Shown: positions 1 through 6,390 of the stretch, in pieces
Numbering within the stretch: position 1 is the first letter of the stretch
Layout: each line of letters opens with the position of its first letter
NCBI GenBank assembly: GCA_964528535.1
Contig: CAZGSQ010000130.1
Span: 1 to 10,877, forward strand
DNA: 10,877 nucleotides
Origin: CAINVV01 sp964528535
GTDB lineage: Bacteria > Bacteroidota > Bacteroidia > Bacteroidales > Prolixibacteraceae
Direction of reading: 5' to 3'
Notes under the pieces: model-generated
Told to the model about the DNA's origin: nothing
Databases searched by the model: none
What the model saw: the letters and a program-made list of their open reading frames with translations, nothing else
Made by a program: the position numbers and the translations under genes

Positions 1-47
1 GAGATAGCTTCAGGTGACTGGAGTTCAGACGTGTGCTCTTCCGATCT
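1..47. other. Illumina P7/TruSeq adapter contamination (not genomic)
   Basis: Bases 14-47 read exactly as the Illumina TruSeq index-side adapter, from GTGACTGGAGTTC through to CTCTTCCGATCT. Bases 1-5 (GAGAT) are the end of the P7 primer, and bases 6-13 (AGCTTCAG) sit where the 8-base i7 index belongs. Its reverse complement, CTGAAGCT, is what I remember as TruSeq HT index D707. The stretch is synthetic and should be trimmed before annotation. Translated in the purE frame it gives the peptide TGVQTCALPI, a recurrent artefact in metagenome-derived protein sets. Confidence 0.98.
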
Positions 48-211
48 TCAACGGATCGCGAAACTCCGCAATCCTTGCAGCCCAGATGATCGCCACGGGC
101 GACCAACAGCTGATGGAAAAGCTTATCGAATTCAAGGAAGAGCTGAAAATTAAGATTGTAGAAGCAAACAACGAACTGGCTCAGGTAAAATATCCTTTCA
201 AAACGAACTGA
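48..211 (+). CDS. purE: PurE C-terminal fragment (N5-carboxyaminoimidazole ribonucleotide mutase), 5' end lost at contig edge
   Basis: PurE moves the carboxyl group of N5-CAIR to carbon 4 to give CAIR in purine synthesis, in the cytoplasm. Only the last 53 codons are present. After a split codon ending in TC at 48-49 the protein begins NGSRNSAILAAQMIATGD, the typical PurE C-terminal signature (family form: N-A-x-L-A-A-Q-I-L), then a charged C-terminal helix, ending with TGA at 209-211. The split codon fits the Ile of the usual 'VAIN' sequence, so the frame is natural. The open frame runs upstream into the adapter from a GTG at 14, but those residues are vector. About two thirds of the protein, including the substrate-binding part, is missing because the assembly ends here. 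Identification rests on a short but characteristic stretch. Confidence 0.88.
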
Positions 212-214
212 CAA

Positions 215-245
215 TTTTGTATTCTCCTCTTTTTTCCGTAACTTG
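215..245 (+). promoter_or_regulatory. Possible Bacteroidota-type promoter for the outer-membrane gene pair
   Basis: TTTTG at 215-219 lies 19 bp before TAACTTG at 239-245. The arrangement resembles the Bacteroidota -33 TTTG and -7 TAnnTTTG elements, but the -7 box lacks one T of the consensus. It starts just after the purE stop and would give a leader of roughly 80 nt before the start at 331. This is inferred from motif and spacing only. Confidence 0.35.
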
Positions 246-254
246 TAGGGAGTG

Positions 255-301
255 CGGTCAGCAGCTTCCTACTTGAACTCCCCTCGCAGCGGGGTTGACC
301 G
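255..301 (+). repeat. Nested inverted repeat in the leader of the PorV-like gene
   Basis: CGGTCA (255-260) is complementary to TGACCG (296-301), and inside it CCCC (280-283) can pair with GGGG (291-294) around a 7-nt loop. A transcript from the upstream promoter could fold this into a GC-rich hairpin with a large one-sided internal loop. No T-run follows, so it does not look like a simple purE terminator. It may be leader structure or chance. Confidence 0.3.
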
Positions 302-330
302 ATTTCTCTTCTCACCCAAAATGAAAGGTT

Positions 331-1197
331 ATGTGGAAAAGAGATCTGAGAATCGGAATGCTGTGTCTCACCATGGTCGTTTTTCCGGCAGATGAGGTTG
401 CTGCTGTCGAACGCACCAAGGCCGGTGCCCGCGAGGCAGGGCTTGCGGAAGCCGTTGTTGCAGTTGCTGGCCCCTTCTCTATTTTCTACAATCCGGCCCT
501 TCTTACCGAACAAACCTCGTGGTCGTTCGCAGCATCCTACCGTCAACCCTATCTGATCAATGGTTACCACGAAAGCGCCTTGTCGGTGGTTTGCCCTGTC
601 TCTACAGCAGTTTTTGCCGTGGAAATCACACAATCATCATTTGCCTCTTACAAGGAATCAAATTTCGGATTCTCTCTGGCTAAGGTACTTACCAGGAAGC
701 TGTCGGCGGCTCTTTTATTCAATTATTTCACCCTCAATTTTCCGGAAACAGGTGGGCACAAAGGTGCCTTACAGGTAGACCTGGGAATCAGGTACTGTTC
801 ATCCAACCGATTGGCATTGGGGGCTCATCTGCAAAATATGGTTTCTTCCGGAATTGAAACCTATCAATACCACCTTGCTTTTCCTGCTTGCCTGAGCTTT
901 GGAGGATCATGGCTTTTGACCAACAACATCCTTCTGGCAGGAGTCATGTTTTACCAAAAAAATCCTGGAATCGGAATCCGCACTGGAATAGAGACGAGGC
1001 TCGGTACCAACTTCCGGCTACGGGGAGGCATAACTTCCAATCCATTTCAACATTCATTTGGTTTTGGCAGTACACAAAAAAATATTCAAATTGATTTTGC
1101 CATGGTTCATCATGAGCTATTGGGCTATACACCAATGCTATCATTCATCATCCGGGTCAATAAAATACTTCAATCAAATGAAATACCCAAGTGGTAA
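331..1197 (+). CDS. PorV/PorQ-like (UPF0164-type) outer-membrane beta-barrel protein
   Basis: A 288-residue protein, probably exported and inserted in the outer membrane. Residues 1-25 look like a signal peptide: basic MWKRDLR, a hydrophobic stretch to about 18, then a small-residue exit (EVAA). Residues 32-58 (AGAREAGLAEAV, then GPFSIFYNPALL) match the N-terminal signature of the PorV/PorQ/FadL-like barrels, where an AGAR-A-GL-A motif is followed by an NPA-L turn. The rest alternates hydrophobic and polar residues as in beta strands. Length is near that of PorQ-type proteins. The start at 331 has only a weak AAAGG upstream, which is normal for this phylum. The next gene begins within 70 nt, so they are probably co-transcribed. 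PorV and PorQ belong to the type IX secretion system, but no other such gene is in view, so a secretion role is unproven. Substrate transport is an alternative. Confidence 0.72.
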   Translation: MWKRDLRIGMLCLTMVVFPADEVAAVERTKAGAREAGLAEAVVAVAGPFSIFYNPALLTEQTSWSFAASYRQPYLINGYHESALSVVCPVSTAVFAVEITQSSFASYKESNFGFSLAKVLTRKLSAALLFNYFTLNFPETGGHKGALQVDLGIRYCSSNRLALGAHLQNMVSSGIETYQYHLAFPACLSFGGSWLLTNNILLAGVMFYQKNPGIGIRTGIETRLGTNFRLRGGITSNPFQHSFGFGSTQKNIQIDFAMVHHELLGYTPMLSFIIRVNKILQSNEIPKW

Positions 1198-1265
1198 TGG
1201 CTGCGCAATCCAAAAATGATTGTGTGGGTATTCCATCTGACAACTTAAAACAAAATTTCAAGAAG

Positions 1266-3314
1266 ATGAATAAGTTTGGGCATCTTTTGTGTATTGGTGC
1301 GGTCATGCTGGTACTGGTAGCTTCAGGGTACGGCCAGCAAACTGATCTTCGGCGGGAACAGCAAATAGAGGAACTTGTTGAATCACTGGCCGTGACTGAA
1401 GATGGAAGTTCTGAGGGATCGCTTTTGCTGGATGACCTCAGCTATCTTACTGCAAATCCCATCTTCATCAACAAGGCTACAGAGGAAGATTTGATCAGGC
1501 TAAATCTATTCAATTTCAGGCAGATCCGTGCCATTCTCAACTACCGTGAAAGGTATGGCAAAATACTTACGCTTGATGAATTGTCAGTACTTGGCGGATT
1601 TGGTGAGGAACTCCTGAGCAGAATGAAACCTTTTGTCTTGTTTGAGGTGGAGCGGGATTCGATGCAGAAGAAGAAAGATCTGGATCTTCATCAGTCGATG
1701 CTATTCAGGGTCAAAGGAATGTCTCCGGTTGCGGCAGGATATGCGTCTGCAAATGGAAAACAAAGTGCCTATCCTGGAGCTCCGTGCAGCTATTTCACGC
1801 GGTACAGAGGGACAATTGGCCACTGGCTGGATTTTGGCATCACGGGTGAAAATGATGCCGGTGAAGATTTTTTCAAGAAATCGAACAAGCAGGGTTTCGA
1901 TTTTTTGTCAGGTTTTGTGAACTGGAATGGAGCTGGCCATTTGCGGAAGATTGTACTTGGTGATTTTCACCTGCGGTTTGGTCAGGGTATTAGTCTGTGG
2001 TCGGGTGGGGGAACGAGTTATGGATCTGACCTCTCCTCCATGATGAAGACGAGTGAAGGAATCAGGCCCTACAGCTCCTCGGATGAGAGCCAGTTCTTCA
2101 GGGGAGCAGCCGTACAGGTTGATCTGAAGCCTGTCGCACTCTCCCTGTTTTTCTCGGGCAAACGTCAGGATGCCAATTTGACTGCAGATTCAACGGGCAG
2201 GAATTTTATTTCATCTCTTAGATTGGATGGTCTGCACAGAACCGTGAATGAACTCTCGGATGAAAAAAATGTAAAGGAACGAATGTTTGGCGGGTATGGG
2301 GATGTCAGATTCGAAAAATGGCGGTTTGGGATCCTGGCTTGCTGTTCGATGTTTGAAACTCCAATTACCAGAGGTGATTTGCCCTACAAATCCAAAACTT
2401 TTGAAGGAGCTGTGAATATCAATTTTGGCATGGATTATCAGGTTATCCTCCGTCAAATTAGTCTTTTTGGAGAAGTTGGCATGTCTCAAAATTTAAAATT
2501 GGCAGTTGTCAATGGACTCATCTGGAAAGCGCATCCGCAACTCTCGGTCTCATTGCTTCACAGAAAATATAATCCCGGATTTCAAACCTTCCATTCAGGT
2601 GCGTTCTCGGAAGGGAGTGGAGGCAGGAACGAAGAGGGTTTCATGGCTGCCATTGAGGTTTTCCCCCTGCCAAAGATCAAGATGAGGGGGCAGGCTGATC
2701 TGTTTTATTTTCCATGGATCACTTACCAGACCATCTCTCCATCAAAGGGACGCACCTGCTCTTTTCAAGTTGATTGTAATTTTAGACAGGATTTGGCATG
2801 CTATTTTTATCTTCGTTTCGTGCTGAAACCACAAAAGCTTTCTGGTGCCACGGGTGTTCCGGAGCAATACGATGAAGGTACTGCCAAATGGAGGATTCAT
2901 GGCGATTGGAAGATCAGCGACAAAATTCAGTTAAGAAGTCGGTTGGACTGTGTCAGGTACAAATTCAATGGAAGTGAGGAAACTGGCTTTCTGATTTTTC
3001 AAGATTTTATTGGTGCTGTCTCTGCAAGTCTTAAGGTATGGTTCAGAATGGCTTACTATCGCACTGATGGCTACAATTCAAGAGTTTTCAGTTACGAGAA
3101 TGACTTGCTCTATTATTTTGCCATTCCTGTTTTTTATGGTGAAGGTGTACGTTCCTATTTGAATCTAAAGTGGCAGCCAACCAGTATTTTAACGGTCTAC
3201 CTGAAGGCCGGATATACGTTGCGGCAAGGCGCCATCCAAATGGGCTCGGGGAACGATGCCACCCTGGGCAACCATCGTTTTGATTTTAGAGGTCAGCTTT
3301 GCTTTAAATTTTAG
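1266..3314 (+). CDS. Helix-hairpin-helix domain outer-membrane beta-barrel protein
   Basis: A large exported protein of 682 residues with this start. The frame is open back to GTG 1191 and ATG 1197, which overlaps the previous stop as TAATG. However, the Met at 1266 begins a textbook signal peptide: MNK, a hydrophobic run to about residue 20, and likely cleavage after GYG before QQ. Residues about 64-128 resemble a ComEA-like double helix-hairpin-helix: NPIFINKATEEDLIRL, then ILNYRERYGKILTLDELSVLGGF. From about residue 140 the protein is rich in aromatic and alternating residues, carries LGDFHLRFGQGISLWSGGG (a G-D-F/Y...FGQG-L-W block I know from Bacteroidota members of this family), and ends in KF, a C-terminal Phe typical of outer-membrane barrels. 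Function is unknown. The helix-hairpin-helix part is usually DNA-binding but may serve a structural role here. It follows a PorV-like gene with which it is probably made. Confidence 0.75.
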   Translation: MNKFGHLLCIGAVMLVLVASGYGQQTDLRREQQIEELVESLAVTEDGSSEGSLLLDDLSYLTANPIFINKATEEDLIRLNLFNFRQIRAILNYRERYGKILTLDELSVLGGFGEELLSRMKPFVLFEVERDSMQKKKDLDLHQSMLFRVKGMSPVAAGYASANGKQSAYPGAPCSYFTRYRGTIGHWLDFGITGENDAGEDFFKKSNKQGFDFLSGFVNWNGAGHLRKIVLGDFHLRFGQGISLWSGGGTSYGSDLSSMMKTSEGIRPYSSSDESQFFRGAAVQVDLKPVALSLFFSGKRQDANLTADSTGRNFISSLRLDGLHRTVNELSDEKNVKERMFGGYGDVRFEKWRFGILACCSMFETPITRGDLPYKSKTFEGAVNINFGMDYQVILRQISLFGEVGMSQNLKLAVVNGLIWKAHPQLSVSLLHRKYNPGFQTFHSGAFSEGSGGRNEEGFMAAIEVFPLPKIKMRGQADLFYFPWITYQTISPSKGRTCSFQVDCNFRQDLACYFYLRFVLKPQKLSGATGVPEQYDEGTAKWRIHGDWKISDKIQLRSRLDCVRYKFNGSEETGFLIFQDFIGAVSASLKVWFRMAYYRTDGYNSRVFSYENDLLYYFAIPVFYGEGVRSYLNLKWQPTSILTVYLKAGYTLRQGAIQMGSGNDATLGNHRFDFRGQLCFKF

Positions 3315-3324
3315 AATCAACCCG

Positions 3325-3372
3325 AAAAGTCTGCTTTTGACTTGCGTTTTAGCAAGATGGTCGCATCTTTTT
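3325..3372 (+). terminator. Possible weak terminator hairpins after the HhH barrel gene
   Basis: Within 60 nt of the stop are three small stem-loops: AAAAG/CTTTT (3325-3329 and 3334-3338), CTTGC/GCAAG (3341-3345 and 3352-3356), and AAGATG-GTCG-CATCTT (3354-3369), the last running into a five-T tract at 3368-3372. The final one has the layout of an intrinsic terminator, but its 6-bp stem is AT-rich and would be weak. Confidence 0.35.
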
Positions 3373-3410
3373 GATTCAGCAACAACACGCCAAATCCTTC
3401 CTAATCTCAG

Positions 3411-3435
3411 TTGACAGGAGGTTATTCCCTGTCAA
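3411..3435. repeat. 8-bp perfect inverted repeat in the gap before the acyltransferase gene
   Basis: TTGACAGG (3411-3418) and CCTGTCAA (3428-3435) are perfect complements around a 9-nt loop. It lies about 70 bp upstream of the TAACTTTG promoter box. It could be a second terminator hairpin for the genes on its left (only a four-T run follows, at 3443-3446) or a dyad bound by a regulator. The rest of the 243-bp gap (3315-3557) shows no further gene. Confidence 0.35.
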
Positions 3436-3505
3436 AGATTCCTTTTGATCAGTGAACGCAAAGGTTAAAAATATCTAAATAGTCGAAGGTTACTGTGATA
3501 TTTTG

Positions 3506-3513
3506 TAACTTTG
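3506..3513 (+). promoter_or_regulatory. Bacteroidota -7 promoter box (TAACTTTG) for the acyltransferase gene
   Basis: TAACTTTG is an exact match to the Bacteroidota -7 consensus TAnnTTTG and is followed by GC-rich bases. Transcription would begin near 3517-3522. That is about 40 nt before the ATG at 3558 and downstream of the GTG at 3495, so it helps to choose the start. I do not see a clear TTTG -33 element at the expected distance. Confidence 0.5.
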
Positions 3514-3557
3514 CCCCGCTCTGGAAAACGAGTAACCAAATTGTTAAATGGAAAAGA

Positions 3558-4733
3558 ATGCATTCAATTCACAATTTTGACGATATCCGACCCTATCGGA
3601 ATGAGGAACTGTCTGTTGTTTTGAGACGTCTCCTTGACGACCCAAAATTTGACAGGGTATTGATGAATATTTCGAAAAAGGAGGGAGCTGCACTGGATCA
3701 GATGAAGGATTTGTTGCGAAACACCGAGACCATTGAAATTTTTCAGGATAGGTTTGTGGTTCCCTTTATCAATCAAATTCTCTTGGCCAGTTCTGAAGGT
3801 TTGTCTATGAATGGATTGGAAGACTTGGACAAAGATCAGCGGTATTTGTACATATCGAACCACAGGGACATTATTTTGGATTCGGCCCTCATGAATGTAA
3901 AGATGCACTCGAGTGGTTTTAGTCCGACAGAAATAGCCATTGGCAGTAATTTGCTGATTTTTCCCTGGATCAACGATCTGGTCCGGATCAACCGCTCTTT
4001 TGTTGTCAAACGTAACATCCCTGTGAAAGAGATGCTTGCCTCTTCGAAGTTACTTTCACACTACATTCGGCAAATGATCACCCAGGGAAGTGATTCAATC
4101 TGGATTGCCCAAAGAGAAGGTAGGGCTAAAGATGGGAACGATACCACACAACCCGGTTTGTTGAAAATGCTGAATATGTCGAACAGCGACTGCTTCTTCG
4201 AGGGGTTCAGGGAGCTAAAAATAGTCCCGATGGCAATATCTTACGAGATTGAGCCTTGCGGAAATGAAAAAGTTGCTGAATTGAAGAAACGTCAGGCGGA
4301 TCCTAACTTCCTGAAATCAGAGAAGGACGATCTTCTCAATATGGTGAGTGGTTTGAGCAACCAGAAAGGAAGAATTCACATCCAGTTCGGCAAACAGATT
4401 GATGAAGTGGTGTTGCTCAAAATTGCCAACGAAACGGGAACGAATGAGCGGCTGAAATTGTTGGCCGAGCACATCGACAAAGAAATTTACAAAAACTACC
4501 GCCTTTTTCCAAACAACTACATCGCGTACGATTTGTTCTTCAAAACGTCAAAATATACTACTTGCTATACTGAAACAGAGAAAAGAATATTTCTGGAGTT
4601 GACGCACAATCGGTTGCAGCTGGTCAACGAAGACATTGAAGATTCTATGGTGCTTTGGCTCAAGATGTATGCCACACCTGTCTACAATTTTGAAAAATTT
4701 GTCATGGGTGAGAAGAATGGACCTGAACTTTAA
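3558..4733 (+). CDS. Glycerolipid acyltransferase, PlsB/PlsC superfamily (probable 1-acylglycerol-3-phosphate or glycerol-3-phosphate acyltransferase)
   Basis: A 391-residue enzyme expected to transfer a fatty acyl group to glycerol-3-phosphate or lysophosphatidate at the inner membrane. Seen with this start: SNHRDIILDSAL at 100-111 (block I, catalytic His102), RINRSFVVKRN at 143-153 (block II), IWIAQREGRAKDG at 181-193 (block III, Glu187 and Gly188), and LKIVPMAISYE at 220-230 (block IV). These blocks in this order define the superfamily, and block III resembles PlsB more than small PlsC enzymes. The length also exceeds the roughly 240 residues of PlsC. No clear transmembrane helix is seen. 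The frame is open upstream to GTG 3495, but a -7 promoter box lies inside that extension, so ATG 3558, with GGAAAAG just before it, is the better start. The exact acyl acceptor is not determined. It is probably a single-gene transcript. Confidence 0.82.
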   Translation: MHSIHNFDDIRPYRNEELSVVLRRLLDDPKFDRVLMNISKKEGAALDQMKDLLRNTETIEIFQDRFVVPFINQILLASSEGLSMNGLEDLDKDQRYLYISNHRDIILDSALMNVKMHSSGFSPTEIAIGSNLLIFPWINDLVRINRSFVVKRNIPVKEMLASSKLLSHYIRQMITQGSDSIWIAQREGRAKDGNDTTQPGLLKMLNMSNSDCFFEGFRELKIVPMAISYEIEPCGNEKVAELKKRQADPNFLKSEKDDLLNMVSGLSNQKGRIHIQFGKQIDEVVLLKIANETGTNERLKLLAEHIDKEIYKNYRLFPNNYIAYDLFFKTSKYTTCYTETEKRIFLELTHNRLQLVNEDIEDSMVLWLKMYATPVYNFEKFVMGEKNGPEL

Positions 4734-4927
4734 TGGAAGATGATTTGCAGAAATATTATCATCAAAATTAGAACAAATCCCAGCACTACATGTGGTTTGC
4801 TAAAGTTCAATGAATACCCGAATCCAAATCTTTTTGGCACGAAGATCCGTGAATCACTCTTGTTGAAATAGAAGAGACCCCATTTGTAGTTCCGGTAATC
4901 ACTGGTTGGGTCGTTTAAATCAATCAT
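4730..4927 (-). CDS. Small DUF5808 membrane protein
   Basis: A 65-residue protein of unknown function. Residues 15-45 (KWGLFYFNKSDSRIFVPKR, then FGFGYSLNFSKP) match the DUF5808 signature as I know it: W-G-x-F-Y-x-N-x-x-D-x-R-x-x-V-P-K-R-x-G-x-G, then NF-x-P. Residues 46-64 are a single hydrophobic membrane segment, so the soluble motif is N-terminal to one helix. It begins 15 nt after the lysC stop on the same strand and is probably expressed with lysC. Its stop shares TTAA with the stop of the opposing acyltransferase gene. Although short, the well-preserved motif, the membrane helix and the tight spacing make a real gene likely. In other bacteria the motif often accompanies DUF1648-type membrane proteins. 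Confidence 0.78.
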   Translation of the reverse strand: MIDLNDPTSDYRNYKWGLFYFNKSDSRIFVPKRFGFGYSLNFSKPHVVLGFVLILMIIFLQIIFH

Positions 4928-4942
4928 GGTTTGAACACTTTC

Positions 4943-6262
4943 CTATTCCACATTTAACAACTTCTCGCTGAGTGCTACAAGTGTCTCTTTTTTATCGTTG
5001 GTATTTACCAGGACAGAAATATTGTGCCTGCTTCCCCCATAAGAGATCATTCGGATCGGAATTTTGTCGAGTGCTGTAAAAACCTTAGAGGCAAATCCCT
5101 TTTCCTCTGCGATCATGTTTCCAACAATACAGACGATGGTCTGGTTTTTGTCAACTTCAACATCTCCATACTCCTTCAGTTCCGTTACGATTTCATCCAG
5201 GTGTTTTGGATTGTCGATGGTTACAGAAACAGCAACCTCAGAGGTAGTTACCATATCTACCGAGGTCTTGAAATATTCAAATATCTCAAAAATATTTTTC
5301 ATGAATCCATAGGCATTCAGCATCCTGCCTGAACGGATCTTGATGGCAGTAATTCCATCCTTTGCGGCAACGGCTTTAATTCCGGCCCCTTTGCTTTCCC
5401 CGGTGATAAGGGTCCCCGGATCGGGTGGATTCATGGTATTCTTCAAACGTACCGGGATGTTGTTGTTTTTGGCCGGAAGAACGGTCTGGGGATGAAGAAT
5501 TTTCGCACCAAAGTAAGCCAATTCTGCTGCTTCATTGAACGACAATACATCCACCCTTTTTGTGTTCGGCACGAAACGTGGATCATTGTTGTGAAAACCA
5601 TCAATGTCAGTCCATATCTGAACTTCGTTGCTGTTGATGGCAGCACCTATGAGTGTGGCCGTATAATCAGATCCTCCGCGCTGAAGGTTATCTATCTCTC
5701 CAAGCTCGTTCTTGCAAATAAATCCTTGCGTAATGTAATAGTCAGCCCCAGGCAGAGAGGCCAATAATTCGTTTATTTTTAATTTGATGTACCTGTTGTC
5801 GGGCATTTTGTCAGAATCGATCTTCATAAAATCCAGAGCCGGCAGTAAGGTAGCCTTGTAACCCTCTTCCTGCATCATCAGCGTAAAAAGAGCAGTTGAA
5901 ATCAGTTCCCCTTGTGCCAGAATAGCTCGTTCGCCAACCTCTGAAAAAGTGCCTGTCGTGAAAGCTTTGATAAAATCAAAACGATCTTCGAGTACTTTCT
6001 TACCCTGTTCCTTCATTTCGTGGCTTAGGAAAAGATCAAAAACGACATTGTAATATTTTTTTTCAAGGGCGCTGATCAGCGCCAGGGCAGATTCCTTATT
6101 TTTCTTCGATAGATAGTCGGATATTTCAACCAGGGTGTTGGTTGTTCCCGACATGGCAGAAAGTACCACCATCTTTTGTTTTCCGTCGGCTATCAACTTG
6201 ACGACAGATCGCATATTTTCAATTGATCCTACGGAGGTTCCTCCAAATTTGTATACATCCAT
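4943..6262 (-). CDS. lysC: Aspartate kinase (LysC type, monofunctional, with ACT regulatory region)
   Basis: Cytoplasmic enzyme of 439 residues that phosphorylates L-aspartate with ATP, the first step to lysine, threonine, methionine and diaminopimelate. Seen: KFGGTSVG at 5-12, the phosphate/aspartate site; GERAILAQGELIS at 110-122; LQRGGSDYTATLIG at 193-206; WTDIDGFHNNDPRFV at 217-231; and FNEAAELAYFGAKILHPQT at 242-260. Two ACT-like halves follow, about 303-370 (including DMVTTSEVAVSVT at 336-348) and 373-439. The TTSEV block and length resemble E. coli LysC, so feedback by lysine is likely, but this is inferred. There is no homoserine dehydrogenase fusion, which some Bacteroidota aspartate kinases (ThrA) have. 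The ATG at 6262 starts directly at MDVYKFGG and is secure. A short DUF5808 gene follows 15 nt downstream. A -7-like box lies about 37 nt upstream. Confidence 0.96.
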   Translation of the reverse strand: MDVYKFGGTSVGSIENMRSVVKLIADGKQKMVVLSAMSGTTNTLVEISDYLSKKNKESALALISALEKKYYNVVFDLFLSHEMKEQGKKVLEDRFDFIKAFTTGTFSEVGERAILAQGELISTALFTLMMQEEGYKATLLPALDFMKIDSDKMPDNRYIKLKINELLASLPGADYYITQGFICKNELGEIDNLQRGGSDYTATLIGAAINSNEVQIWTDIDGFHNNDPRFVPNTKRVDVLSFNEAAELAYFGAKILHPQTVLPAKNNNIPVRLKNTMNPPDPGTLITGESKGAGIKAVAAKDGITAIKIRSGRMLNAYGFMKNIFEIFEYFKTSVDMVTTSEVAVSVTIDNPKHLDEIVTELKEYGDVEVDKNQTIVCIVGNMIAEEKGFASKVFTALDKIPIRMISYGGSRHNISVLVNTNDKKETLVALSEKLLNVE

Positions 6263-6298
6263 TTTAAAAAGCTTTAACTTACCTTACAACATCTTTTG

Positions 6299-6306
6299 CA
6301 AAAATA
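6299..6306 (-). promoter_or_regulatory. Possible -7 promoter box (TATTTTTG) for lysC
   Basis: On the - strand, 6306-6299 reads TATTTTTG, an exact TAnnTTTG match, giving a leader of about 30 nt before lysC. No convincing TTTG -33 element is seen at the usual spacing and the region is AT-rich, so chance is possible. Confidence 0.35.
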
Positions 6307-6356
6307 AGAATAAAAAGGCTTATGGTACTAACATTTAGAATTTTAGCAGAATTTTG

Positions 6357-6375
6357 AACTTACGATTTGTAAGTT
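6357..6375. repeat. 7-bp perfect inverted repeat (AACTTAC/GTAAGTT) between lysC and the upstream gene
   Basis: AACTTAC (6357-6363) and GTAAGTT (6369-6375) are perfect complements around GATTT. A third copy, AACTTAC at 6276-6282, lies in the lysC leader, so the possible lysC -7 box at 6299-6306 is bracketed. No T-run follows on the - strand, so it is a poor intrinsic terminator for the isochorismatase-family gene. A dyad operator is possible. Confidence 0.35.
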
Positions 6376-6390
6376 GATTATTCTCTTTAA

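Noticed and set aside
48..211. purE and, at the other edge, mtaB as naturally truncated pseudogenes
   Set aside because: Both stop exactly at adapter junctions and their frames are intact up to that base, so the loss is an assembly limit.
181..633. 150-residue open frame on the - strand over purE's end and the PorV-like gene
   Set aside because: It is antisense to two supported genes, has no recognisable family motif and is rich in residues expected from reading a coding strand backwards.
331..1197. Type IX secretion system locus
   Set aside because: Only a PorV/PorQ-like fold is seen; no PorK, PorL, PorM, PorN, SprA or C-terminal sorting-domain proteins are present in the window.
3495..3557. 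GTG 3495 as the start of the acyltransferase gene
   Set aside because: The added 21 residues contain the TAACTTTG promoter box in their DNA and look non-conserved; ATG 3558 fits better.
3548..3580. Ten-codon upstream ORF overlapping the acyltransferase start
   Set aside because: It starts with ATG and ends in TGA, but it is too short and shows no feature beyond chance; a leader peptide cannot be supported.
4739..4763. GATGAT/ATCATC inverted repeat at the convergent junction as a terminator
   Set aside because: The stem is 6 bp of mixed composition with a 13-nt loop and no T-run on either strand, and it lies inside the DUF5808 coding region.
6263..6390. Lysine riboswitch ahead of lysC
   Set aside because: The whole gap is 128 bp, AT-rich, and lacks the multi-helix layout of an L-box; the predicted leader is only about 30 nt.
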